Shown here piece after piece: positions 44,901-55,191 of a stretch of 64,000 nt of DNA. This stretch comes from Sebastes aleutianus (taxonomy: Eukaryota; Chordata; Actinopteri; Perciformes; Sebastidae). Positions within the stretch are counted from its first letter, which is position 1, and each line of letters starts with the position of its first letter. The notes beneath the pieces are model-generated. The model was not told where the DNA came from, made no database searches, and saw nothing but the letters and a program-made list of their open reading frames with translations. Where the stretch lies: positions 124,001 through 188,000 of the forward strand of contig CAKAKS010000292.1 of the NCBI GenBank assembly GCA_916700875.1, in the 5' to 3' direction. The translations under genes and the position numbers were made by a program.

Positions 44901-47900
44901 CAACATGACTACCACCAGCACATCTTCAGCTTTACAGTTTGATTTGATGTTTTTAACCAGGTGCTGGCCCGACCACCAGGAGGAGCCGGGGATCAAACCA
45001 CCAACCCTGTGATCAGTTGTGATCAGTGGACGAGTCGCTCTGCCTCCTGATGACAGGTTTCATATCTTCTTCTCTCTCAAGCTATCTCACCGTTTCTCCC
45101 TCATTTATCTGATGAGTCAGTGTGTTATACACTGAACTCAAGAGAAGTGATCAGTGAAGGGTTCAAACCAGGCAACATATTGATAGTGAAGGAAGCATGA
45201 TCACTGCTGGCTAAACTAATCAAACGTGATTGATTGATTGATTGATGCATTACCTTGTGAGGCAGCAGTTTCTGCAGAGCCTCTCCCTTCAGGCCTCCGG
45301 CCTCCAGCTCTTTACGAGCCTCCTCTGAAGTCTTTCCCTTCATCAGAGCTTCTGTCTGAGCCAGGAAGTTCGCCACCAGGATCTGAAGACACGGGTCAAC
45401 GGGTCAACAGGTCAACAGGTCAACAGGTCAGGACACTTTCATATTTCAAACAGAAAGAAAGAGAGCAACAGAAAGTGAGAGGGAGCGACAGAAAGAGAGG
45501 GAGCGACAGAAAGTGAGAGTGACAGACAGAGAGCGACAGAAAGAGAGAGAGCGACAGAAAGAGAGAGAGCGACAGAGAGAGAGAGTGACAGACAGAGAGC
45601 GACAGAAAGAGAGAGAGCGACAGAGAGAGAGAGCGACAGAAAGAGAGCAAAAGAAAGAGAGAGCGAGAAAAAGCGACAGAAAGAGAGCGAGCGAGAAAGA
45701 GCGAGAAAAAGAGAGAGAGAGGGCGAGCGAGAAAGAGCAACAAAAAGAGAGGGCGAGCGAGAAAGAGCAACAGAAAGAGTGAGAGCAACAGAAAGAGAGA
45801 GAGCAACAGAAAGAGAGAGAGCGACAGAAAGAGAGAGAGCGACAGAAAGTGAGAGAGCGACAGAAAGACAGAGAGCGAGCGAAAAAGAGCAACAGAAAGA
45901 AAGTGAGAGAGCTACAGAAAGAGAGAGAGCGAGCGAGAAAGAGAGAGCGAGAAAGAGCGACAGAAAGAGAGAGAGCGAGCGACAGTAAGAGTGACAGAAA
46001 GAGAGAGAGCGACAGAAAGAGAGAGCGAGCGAGAAAGAGTGACAGAAAGAGAGAGAGCGAGCGAGAAAGAGTGACAGAAAGAGAGAGAGCGAGCGACAGT
46101 AAGAGTGACAGAAAGAGAGAGAGAGCGACAGAAAGAGAGCGAGCGAGAAAGAGTGACAGAAAGAGAGCGAGCGAGAGAGAGCGAGAGAGAGAGAGCGAGA
46201 AAGAGTGACAGAAAGAGAGCGAGCGAGAAAGAGTGACAGAAAGAGAGCGAGCGAGAAAGAGCGACAGAAAGAGAGCGAGCGAGAGAGAGCGAGCGAGAGA
46301 GAGAGAGCGAGAAAGAGTGACAGAAAGAGAGAGAGCGAGCGAGAAAGAGAGCGAGCGAGAAAGAGTGACAGAAAGAGAGAGAGCGAGTGACAGACACAGT
46401 GGGCGTTACCTTGTGGTGGAGGTTGTCTCTGATTGGATGCTGAGACTGAGCAGGAATGAGGAAGTCAGCAGGAATCATACGAGTTCCTGGTGAGGAAGCA
46501 ACGAGTCAGTTAGTTTGAACATCCTGGAACAGCAGCTCAACATTTACATCCTAACATGAGACTAGAACTGGTCTCCAGTGTGTGTTGTACTGGTCTCCAG
46601 TGTGCGTTGTACTGGTGCGTGTGCGTCACCTTGGTGGATAAGCTGGTAGAAGGCGTGCTGTCCGTTGGTCCCGGGCTCGCCCCACACGATTGGTCCGGTG
46701 TTGTAGTTGACACGGACGCCATCTTTGGTGATGGACTTCCCGTTAGACTCCATGTCGCCCTGACGACCACAGAGACCGCTCACACAGTCAGTCACAATAA
46801 TACTGACAGTAACACAGACAATGTTTCATATCGGGTGATAATAACTAAAAGTCCCCAAAAAAGTCATAGTATAGTATGTCATAAAAAGTGATAAAAGTCA
46901 TAGTATGGTATGTCCAAGTCCCTTCCCCTCCCGTCTTCCCCCCCAAACTGACCTGTTGGAAGTATGCAGCGAAGCGGTGCATGTACTGGTCGTAGGGCAG
47001 CATGGCGTGAGTCTCGGCCTGGAAGAAGTTGATGTACCAGACGCCCAGAACAGCCAGCAGGACGGGGACGTTCTGCTCCAGAGGGGTGCTGCGGAAATGG
47101 TTGTCCTGCAGAGGACAGACCGGTCTGGTTAATGGGGACAAAAAGACAGACATCATCCTGCAGAGGACAGAAGTGGTTTTATTACATGTTTGTGTTTGTA
47201 GAGAAATGAATAAAACGGAGAGAATCGTCCTCTGCTCCTTTATTTAAGTTTGACATGTTCTTTAAATTTATGGTCTTACTTATTTTAGTTTCTGCAGTTT
47301 TAAGACCTTTTTAATACCACAGAGAATTTTATTTAATACCTGTTTCATGTCCAAAGTATGATGGAAAACCAGCAGCGACAATTATTTAATTACATTTTTT
47401 TTTTTTTTAATTTCTTATGATATAATTAATCAAATTAACGCTCTCTGAATAGAGATGAATAAAATGTGTTATTACTTTTAATAAATAATTATTTACAACT
47501 ATTGTTCATTCTGCAGCTTCTTAGCTTCGAACAATACGGACATGTTCTCAGAGATTAAATTCTTGTGCTTGAACAAAAAAAATTAAATATTGACGTGTGA
47601 AATAAAAAGCATGTGGTGTGTTGAAACACTGAAACATGAAGCAACAGCAGATACAATGTTGTGAATAGAAACAAAGAGTGTCCTACCATCCAGTGAGCTC
47701 CTGCAAGAAGCTGCTCAAACTTGTCAAAGCCTGAAACACACACAGGTCAAAGGTCAGAGGTCACATGTGACTACAGCTGAGGCTGAAGGCTGGGTATTAA
47801 TTATTCAGTAAACAGAACTCTTCATCGTTCACACTACAGAGTTCATTATTTTCCATGTCATGATGTGTGTAAATGTATTATGAATATGAGTCAGTTTAAC

Positions 47901-49392
47901 TGCTTTTAATCAATACACCACTCATCAATACCCAGCCTTGATCTGAGGGTTGAGTAAAGGTCAAAAGGTAATGACGTACCTATGTGCAGGGCGATTGACA
48001 GACCGATGGCTGACCACAGAGAGTAACGACCTCCGACCCACTGAGGAGGAGCAAACATGACATCACACAGTCACTCCACCAATCAGAGCGCACGCAGAGC
48101 GTCATCACGTCAACAACAGTTTACAAGGAGGCGAGAGGAGGAGGAGGAGGAGGAGGAGGAGGAGGAGGAGGGTCAACCCAAAGACCTGATCCAGGTGGTT
48201 CCCAGTCTTTGTTCTGGGTTAGTTCACGTTTCACTCTGAACATGTTACAGCTGATATACTAGAATATGACACGGAGTTGTTGGTGTTATTTCTTTATAAC
48301 AGACCGTTGCTATGTATAACAGACTGTTGCTATCCATTACTCATAGTACATACAGCTGATCTTTATGAAGGCCATGACATCACACATCACTATCTGTCAG
48401 CCAATCAGAAACAGGAGAAACAGACTTACATCCCAGAACTCAAACATGTTCGCTGTGTCGATGCCAAAATCCTTCACTTTGACCTGAAGAGGAGGAGAGA
48501 GGAGGAGGAAACAAGAGAGGAGAGGAGGAGAGAGGAAACGAGAGGAGAGGAGGAAACGTTATTCACATATTTCAGTTATCAGCTGTCTGACAGGAACAAC
48601 TGCTAACAGATAACAGATATAAATACTATAGTGTATCATAATATAGTGTATTATAGTATAGTATAGTGTATCATAATATAGTATAATGTAGTATAGTATC
48701 GTGTACTGTGTATTCATGTCAGTCATTCATCAGAGTTGATGAAAGTCAGTTTAAATGGAGACTCACTGCATTGGTGGACAGAGCTACAAAGTGTTTGGCA
48801 ACAGCAGATTTCTGTGGAGGACAAGAAGAGAAACATGAGGATGAAATGTGATGATGAGACACTCTGTCTCAGGTACCGAAATGTGATGAGACACTCTGTC
48901 TCAGGGACGGAAATGTGATGAGACACTCTGTCTCAGGGACAGATCCGTCCTGCAGCGAGCATCTAATCACAGGAAAACATAGACTGACTACTGCAGACTA
49001 ACATAGTTCCATTTTACAGTAGCATATTAATGTTTTCTCAGTTTTATATCTGTCAGAATGAAACTCTAGATGTGTTCAGTCCTTCTCTCTCTGCTCTCTC
49101 TAATTATCAGAAAACAGATTCATCGGTTTCAATCAGTGTCGTCCAATCAGCTGTCAGGAAACAGATGGACTCACGTCTTTAGCTGTCTGGAGGAACCAAT
49201 CCCTGGCAGACTCTGCGTTGGTGATGGTCTCCTGAGTGGTGAACGTCTGGGGAAAGGTCAAACACACACAGTGTTTACAGGGCGTTCACATGACTTTTAC
49301 ACAGCGTTCACACAACGTTCACAAGGCGTTCACACAACGTTCACACAACGTTCAGCATGTTTTTACAGGTTTCAGGATCTCCGCTGGGTTCG

Positions 49393-49426
<34 letters not shown>

Positions 49427-52400
49427 TCACCTTGGAGGCGATGACAAAGAGCGTGGTCTCTGCGTTGAGCTGAGCGAGGGTCTTCGCCATGTGAGTCCCG
49501 TCGATGTTGGAGACGAACCAAACGTTTGGTCCACCGGCTGAGTACGACTTCAGAGCCTCCGTCACCATCAGAGGGCCCTGAATGCAACACCACGATACAG
49601 TCAGTTACAGCTGCTCAGAGGGCCCTGAATGCAACACCACGATACAGTTAGTTACAGCTGCTCAGTGGGCCTGAATGCAACACCACGATACAGTTAGTTA
49701 CAGCTGCTCAGTGGGCCCTGAACGCAGCACCGCTTCATCACAGCTGTAACTCTGTGTTACTGTTGTCACATCACATGTCTGAGAAGTTATTGTGTTTTGA
49801 AAGGCATATAATATAATATAATATAATATAATATAATATAATATATTGTGTTTGACTGACAGGTGTCACTCACCAGGTCAGAGCCTCCGATGCCGATGTT
49901 CACTACGTCTGTGATGCTCTTCCCATTGAAGCCTTTCCACTCGCCGCTACGCACTCTCTGTGAACAGCATAACGTCAGAGGTCACGACCTCTACGTCTTC
50001 CAATGAGGTGACAGAAGAAGCTTTATAACTGGCATACGTACTTGACAGAAGGCCTTCATCTTCTCCAGCACGCGGTTCACCTCCGGCATCACGTCTTTAC
50101 CGTCCACTTGGATGGGCGTGTTGGAGCGATTACGCAGAGCGACGTGGAGCACAGCACGACCCTGCAAACGCACACACACAAACACACGTCTACTGCTGAA
50201 TCTATTGAAACCTGTACGTTGATTGAGAATTAATCAATGATCATCTCTATAATGTTTTCATGTCAGCAGCTCTGAGGCTGATGAACGTCTTTAGTTCTGC
50301 AGGTATCTGGTCATAAATCATCCAGTTGTTGTTTTACTTTGTTTCATACAAAAATACTAAATCAAATACTTTGAGTTTTTTGGAGTGTTGGACAAAACGA
50401 GCACTTTAGTGATTTGCAATTTGAGTGAGGAATTAATTGTTATTTTCTAGAAAATGTTATAAACTCTTAATCCCATCAGTAGGTTGACTGATAATTAACT
50501 TTATATCCGCTCCATAAATCTGTCTTCCCCGATCGATGTGAGTCTGCACAAACTGCAAAGTCACTGAGGACGCTGTTACACAACGCCGTTGCATCATGAC
50601 CGCTGCGAGTGTGTGTTAATGTGTGTGTGGTCACTGTGAGGGCAGCTTCTGTCTGACTCTCTACTGCTCGCTGGTCTCTAACGCTGATGTCTGCTCAGCT
50701 TCAGCTTCTCCTGTTAAAGGGCGGCTACATCTGGTTCGGTTCTGGTGTTTTCTCAGCCGTTAGCAGAAAGCAGTGACGTAGGTTACAACAGAAAGCTAAT
50801 CAATAAGGTTATCAATTATGTGAACACTAGCAATGGCTGAGTCAACGTACAGTATACGTACATACGGGGGGGTGTACAGTATACATACAGTATATGTACA
50901 GTTCTGAGAGGTAAAATTACTGTTTTTGTGAATGGAGTCTGGTGGCTTTATAGAGAGCGATATAACGGCTTCAATTCCCCGTCAGAGAGGGCTGTCTGAG
51001 GTAAAGCCTCTATGAACGTGTTAACAGTCATGTGTACAGTACCTCGGTGAAGTTGATTTTCTCTCCAGAGAACATCTTCTCTCGGGCCTCCTCCACTCCC
51101 CTGGACTTGGCCTGTGAACACATGAACATGAACACATGATTCCAGCCACAGAGTGTGAAAGTGTCTTCAGCAATCACTTCCCGTGTGTACAGTAACTTGA
51201 GGAGGAAGTATTGAAAGCTGTATTACCACATTCCCTGCAAGACAAAAGCAGCTCGCTGCAACAGGAAGAGGTCTCGCTTTCAAAATAAAGTGTTGAAATC
51301 TTCCTGTTTCGCTGTTATCACACGTCTCAGAGCAGGAAATCAGTTGGACTTTCACGACGGTGAATAGAAGCTTTGTTATAGCGGATTTCAGCAGACTGGT
51401 TCACATTACAGCAACAATAATCATTTATCAGATAGTGGTAGAGGAGATAAGGCTGAAATATGCAGCATTATTATAGGAACTGTAGAACTACGTGGTTGAA
51501 CAGCCGAGTCTCATTATCTCCTGTTTTATTTACAGTCTAAACGGGGTTATAGACATAAAAACTGGTAATTTCAGCATCTTTTATTTTTCCACTGTTTAAT
51601 ATTTCATGTCAGAAAACTACAACTACCATCATGATTTTTACTTTGTGTCAGAGAGCTTGGAGTGTGTTTCCTGGTTCTGATCAAGGCCTATGGAAAGGAG
51701 GCTGGGTCACGGGCTGGGTCACGGGCGGACATGGGTATGGGGTATAACATATGCACAGTGTAACTGAAGCTGCGGTCGTGCGTTGCTATTGGCTCAATTT
51801 CGGCGAGTGCAGACCAGATTTTACCGCGCATGTGTTGTACCCCAAAGATATGACGCGTTGATGACGCGTGACCCAGCCTCCTCAGGGCGTTCCTGAAAAA
51901 GAGAGCACCTGCTCTCAGTGAACCTCCCCATGAATAAATACAGGTAAAAAAAACAAAAACAGAAACCAGGATCTTGAAACCTGTAAATACCTGATCCAGA
52001 GTCAAGATTCAAGATGTTTATTGTCACACCGGTTATACAAGTACAATCGTGTGACTTCGACTACGAAGAGAGTTAAACATACCCAGGATATCTTCAAATC
52101 AGAGGGGGGGTGGGGGGGGTTGGGGGTGTTACCATGGCGAGCAGCATGTCCATCACTTCCTGGTTGATCAGATTCTTGGAGTAGTCCAGCAGGATTTCTC
52201 CCTCGTCCGTCTGCAGAGTCGTGCTGTTAATAAACAATCAGCACAGAAATTATCAATTTCTGCACTCGGTCTGCACACAACAAACTCATTTATAGTGATT
52301 TTATATATACACTGTATTTATATATATATATTTATATATATATATATAAAATGACTACTCAATGAGGTCACTGATGAAGCGTCTCAAACGTTATGATCGG

Positions 52401-54871
52401 CTGTTTTTATTCTAGTAAATGAAATATCTGAGTTTTGGACGGTTGGTCAGACAATACGAACTATTCCAGCGTCTCACCTGAGTTTTCACAATTTATTGAT
52501 TATCTATTGATTACCGTTAGATTCAGTTTATCACTCCGCCCTATAGATTTATTACCGCTGACAGTTATTCTACTCATCACTGCATCCTGTATGAAAAGGT
52601 TGGGTGGGCGTCTCTAACAGTAAGACGTGATAGGCATTGGTTTTTATTTATTTATAAAGCCCTTAATGTCAACTTGCCCTCATCCTTATCAAATTGGTCC
52701 TTTAATCATTATTCGCCTCGTTCAAGTGATCGGCTGAAGCTTGAAGTCCTGCGTACAAACACTAAATTTGGGGAAACTGCTTTTGGTGTTTGTGCTGCAA
52801 AAACTTGGAACAGTTTACAAAACACATTCAAATTAAACACATTTGAACCTCGAGGTGATTTTAAAACAATGATCACAAACTACCAACTGTCTTTAACATT
52901 ATTCTATTGTTGTCTGGCTGAATGCTTCTTGTAAATCATCAATTATGTTATGTGTGTATTTATTCTGTTTTATTGTACTCTCGACATTGTAAATGAAGCC
53001 AAGCCCTCAATGATTCAAATAAAGGTTGAATGAATGAATGAAATTGATTATTTATAGACTAAAAATGATCAACTATTCACAGAAAAGAAAAGAGAAGAAT
53101 GTGTGATTGACATTTCTCACAATTTTTTTTGACAATTTATAAAATAAAAATTTCATTCACATATCTGACCTCCAGATATGTGTTGGTCTGGAGGAGCTGC
53201 AGCACTAAACCAGAGTTTAGTGGTTTTAGCTGACGTGTGTCGCCTCACTGTTTTGAGCGATGCTCGTTCATGTCTATGTAGAGCGAGCACAAGCGCGAGC
53301 TGACTTTCGTTGACTTAACGGCCACAGGTGTCGCTGTTAACAAGCATTTCTGATTCTTACAAACAGTCCCTTTAATTTAGGACTAAAGTACCATTTTGTT
53401 TTACATATTAGAAATGAAAATTGCAGTAGGCATAACTGCAATTTTGATACAATTTCGATTAATTTTGCAGGACTTATATTTGTCCAATCCCATGTTGATA
53501 AGAGTATTCAATACTTGAAAAATCTCCCTTTAAGGTTAATTTAGAACAGATACAAAAAAATGTGATTAATTTGTAATTAATCATGGACAACCATGCTATT
53601 AATCTCGATTCAATAATGTAATGGACTGACAGCCTTGGTGGTTTTTACATGGTAGCTGTCCTGTCTTGCATTAACTGATTATTAATGCATCCCTGGAGGA
53701 GGAGGAGGAGGTGGATGTGCTGCAGAGCACGTAGCCTCCATGAATGAAGCACATTAGCCAGACAGGAGGAGGGAAACTCCCCGGTGAATGCAGCAGACAT
53801 CCAGCAGACATTAACACCGATACACGGAGTCTAAGGTTTCAATCAGACAGCTGTTTGTCATTAAAGTGTTCACAATATGAATGAACCTTGGTGCTGTAGG
53901 CGTTAACAGAAGAAGAACATGAAGCATCCATTATCGGACAGCTTGATGCTAACACAGTTCAACAGGTTCAGCTTAGCTTCAGCTAGCTGTCAGTATAACC
54001 ACGATTAACTGGCGTGTTTAACAGATATTAAACATTATAACCAGTTTATTCTGTAACAAATCTAACATGTCTGTGAACAAACTACACAGGAGATTAAAAC
54101 AGTAAGACATTTAAAATATGGATTTAGAGCAGTTTTATGGCCTTTTATCACCAATAGGTGACTTTAAGAAGGTTTTAGATATCGTTAGAGGCGAATAAAT
54201 CATAGTTTATCATATTAAATATAAGCAGGCAACATTAATACGTGTGCACATTAAGTCAAGGTGCTTTTGTTGAACAGTTTGTGACGATACGTTAGATTGT
54301 AATCTGCCCAGAGCTGTCCGATAATGGACGCTGGTGACATTAGCACGCCAGCTAACATTAGCTAGCTGCTTTAATTCGCCTGTCAGTGGATTTCAACGCG
54401 CTGCGACACTCAGGTGAGAGGAGTTACCTGACAGGTGAGAACAGGTCTGAACAGGATAGGTGGGAAGTAAGCAGGTAGTGAACTAGAAGCGGAAATGGAG
54501 CGATATGAAACCGTGACCTTGTAGCTCAAACAGAGGAAGAGTATTCAGACTCTGACTGAGGAAACACACATCAGACTCCTTTCAAATAACAGCTGATCTA
54601 ACTTCATGTTAGCTTCGTTACACCTGAGATTCACTGAGTAAACACGCTGCAGGTAACAGAGGAACTCTGTCAGCATCACGCCCACCTGTCCTCCACCACC
54701 ACTACCATCATCATCATCATCATCATCACTCTCAGGTGTTAGTCTGTCCCACCTGAAGGTGTTGAAGCGGTCCTGGTCGGACTCGAACATGTCCCTCATG
54801 CGGAGGCTGCCGGCGTTAGCTCGGTACCACTGATCCAGCTTCTGGTAGGACGGGTCGGCAGTGAGAGCCAT
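41904..54871 (-). CDS. gpi: gpi (glucose-6-phosphate isomerase), complete, 18 exons
   Basis: Cytosolic enzyme interconverting glucose-6-phosphate and fructose-6-phosphate in glycolysis and gluconeogenesis. Exons on the minus strand: 54753-54871, 52133-52223, 51043-51111, 50042-50161, 49874-49957, 49431-49577, 49175-49246, 48767-48811, 48430-48483, 47980-48040, 47687-47730, 46953-47105, 46630-46759, 46410-46486, 45254-45382, 44648-44723, 43856-43922, 41904-42027. They join to 553 residues (human 558, also 18 exons). Present are the sugar-phosphate loop SNIDGTH, TTQET, family signature WVGGRYSLWS with its Arg, GEPGTNGQHAF with the catalytic Glu, the His of QLIHQG, and DQWG|VELGKQLAKK with the C-terminal catalytic Lys. 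It ends SFLKKNFA. Teleosts have gpia and gpib; I cannot tell which this is. Confidence 0.97.
42163..42207 (-). pseudogene. Partial duplicate of gpi exon 17 end inside intron 17
   Basis: CCCCACTGATCGTAGCTGT(C/T)GATGTC plus the flanking GAGTTAGTAAGTGAA match 43826-43880, the exon 17 donor end. The copy lacks the ~15 bases with the GTGAG donor, so it could not be spliced normally. Confidence 0.75.
42205..42698. repeat. TCGACATACTATACTATGACTTTTTT repeat cluster
   Basis: Degenerate ~50-base units with AGTATAGTATGTCGA palindromes and TTTTTTCATGAAATTTTTCGAC in both orientations. The cluster continues at 43450-43760 beyond the inserted LTR, and a short piece recurs at 46855-46915. In gpi introns. 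Confidence 0.8.
42699..43445 (+). mobile_element. Solo LTR, copy 1 (TSD ATAC)
   Basis: A 747-bp insert begins TGTGGCAGCTGCC and ends GGTACCGCCACA, with ATAC at both 42695-42698 and 43446-43449. TG...CA ends and a 4-bp duplication fit an LTR. The order of a CCAAT box (GGCCAATCAGG), TATA-like GCTTAAAAGAGG (42901) and AATAAA (43080) fits U3-R-U5 on the plus strand. No gag/pol adjoins, so it is a solo LTR left by recombination. It sits in gpi intron 17, antisense to the gene. A relative is at 55684-56427. Confidence 0.85.
44299..44485. mobile_element. TTATTACACGG MITE, copy 1 (gpi intron 16)
   Basis: Ends TTATTACACGGCT and (inverted) TTATTACACAGCG enclose AACGGTCTGTTATACATAGCAACGG and ACCAATCAGAATCGAG. 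Relatives lie at 60107-60298, 62560-62717 and a fragment at 48280-48345. 187 bp, no coding. Confidence 0.75.
45425..46395 (+). repeat. ~970-bp purine-only-biased minisatellite (gpi intron 14)
   Basis: Units such as GAGAGCGACAGAAAGAGAGA and GCGAGCGAGAAAGAGTGACA fill the intron between exon 14 (46410) and exon 15 (45382). In the gpi transcript it is a pyrimidine tract (CTCTCTTTCTGTCGCTC). Arg/Glu- and Ser/Leu-rich frames on both strands are repeat artefacts. Confidence 0.95.
47160..47680. other. gpi intron 11
   Basis: AT-rich intron with no recognised element apart from T-runs (47394-47409). Confidence 0.5.
48148..48171 (+). repeat. (GGA)n run in gpi intron 9
   Basis: Eight GGA units; pyrimidine (TCC)n in the gpi transcript. 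A fragment of the TTATTACACGG MITE family follows at about 48280-48345. Confidence 0.85.
49290..49425 (+). repeat. TTCACACAACG repeats and (GT)n in gpi intron 6
   Basis: Several 10-11-base units GCGTTCACACAACGTTCACA (49283-49352) are followed by a (GT)n tract of ~16 units, 5 bases from the exon 6 donor. In the transcript this is (CA)n, a possible hnRNP L site just past the donor. Confidence 0.85.
49569..49735 (-). repeat. 47-bp tandem repeat carrying copies of the gpi exon 6 acceptor
   Basis: The segment around the exon 6 acceptor (minus strand GCATTCAG|GGCCCTCTG) is repeated at 49616, 49663 and 49709 with periods of 47, 47 and 46. Each copy has an AG in the same context upstream of the real site. 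Three decoys result. Confidence 0.9.
49807..49845 (+). repeat. (ATAAT)n array in gpi intron 5
   Basis: About eight copies of the 5-base unit ATAAT/TATAA, the same motif as at 26712. Confidence 0.9.
50220..51010. other. gpi intron 3 with repeat fragment
   Basis: No extra exon seen. 50895-51008 (GAATGGAGTCTGGTGGCTTTATAGAG to CCCCGTCAGAGAGGGCTGTCTGA) is an inverse fragment of the AAAGGGATAGTT family. Confidence 0.6.
51990..52080 (-). mobile_element. TTTATTGTCAC retroelement-tail-like fragment (gpi intron 2)
   Basis: AAGATTCAAGATGTTTATTGTC, then ACACCGGTTATACAAGTACAAT, resembles a common fish retroelement terminus. About 90 bases. Confidence 0.4.
52440..53042 (+). mobile_element. LINE 3' fragment with (TGAA)n tail (gpi intron 1)
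   Basis: A frame from about 52640 reads ALNVNLPSSLSNW, then RSSDRLKLEVLRTNTKFGETAFGVCAAKTWNSLQ, typical of the C-terminus of fish non-LTR polymerases. After the stop, AATAAAGGTTGAATGAATGAATGAA is a LINE-type 3' tail. Antisense to gpi. Confidence 0.75.
53385..53640 (-). mobile_element. TAGGGCTGTCAATC-type repeat, copy 2 (gpi intron 1)
   Basis: Inverse copy of 3505-3660: GTTGATAAGAGTATTCAATACTTGAAAAATCTCCCTTTAA and AATGTGATTAATTTGTAATTAATC, ending GACTGACAGCC. Adjacent 53160-53380 is the inverse end of the GGGACTGTTTGTAAC repeat. Confidence 0.55.
53640..54752. other. gpi intron 1, proximal part
   Basis: No exon recognised. It has GGAGGAGGAGGAGG at 53695 and (ATC)n at 54709-54728. A stretch rich in GCTAGC/TTAGC motifs at 53950-54370 has no assigned identity. 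Confidence 0.45.
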
Positions 54872-55075
54872 GGTGCTGCTGGTGCTACTGGTTCTGGTGA
54901 TGTTCTGGTGGTAGAGAGGGTCCCGTGTTTCACTCCGACCTGCTTGGTGCTGCTGGACTGGTCTGGTCTCCGTGTGGTGATGATAAGGAGGAGGTGGAGG
55001 AGGAGGAGGAGGAGGAGCAGCTCTACAGCTGACAGGACGGAGGTTTAGGCTCCGCCCACTGCACTGACAGTACGG
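54872..55075 (-). promoter_or_regulatory. gpi: gpi 5' flank / promoter region
   Basis: Directly upstream of the gpi ATG (minus strand). It holds an oligopyrimidine run (plus-strand GGA repeats at 54989-55016) and a GC box (GGCTCCGCCCACTG at 55049-55062), and no TATA, as expected for a housekeeping gene. Transcription start not determinable. Confidence 0.5.
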
Positions 55076-55191
55076 ATGTATGGAGGGTGATTAGTGCCAC
55101 AAAAAAAAAAAAAAAAATACAGTCCAGAACGTTAATTATGTAAAGAGGAGTTTTTTGTATGAGGGGGATAAGTGCCAACAATACAGTCCAG

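Noticed and set aside
45420..46493. Arg/Glu-rich and Ser/Leu-rich frames of 120-190 codons
   Set aside because: Translation of the purine minisatellite in gpi intron 14; the length divisible by three hides stops.
53695..53712. Ribosomal or regulatory GGA element
   Set aside because: Short simple repeat in an intron with no supporting context.
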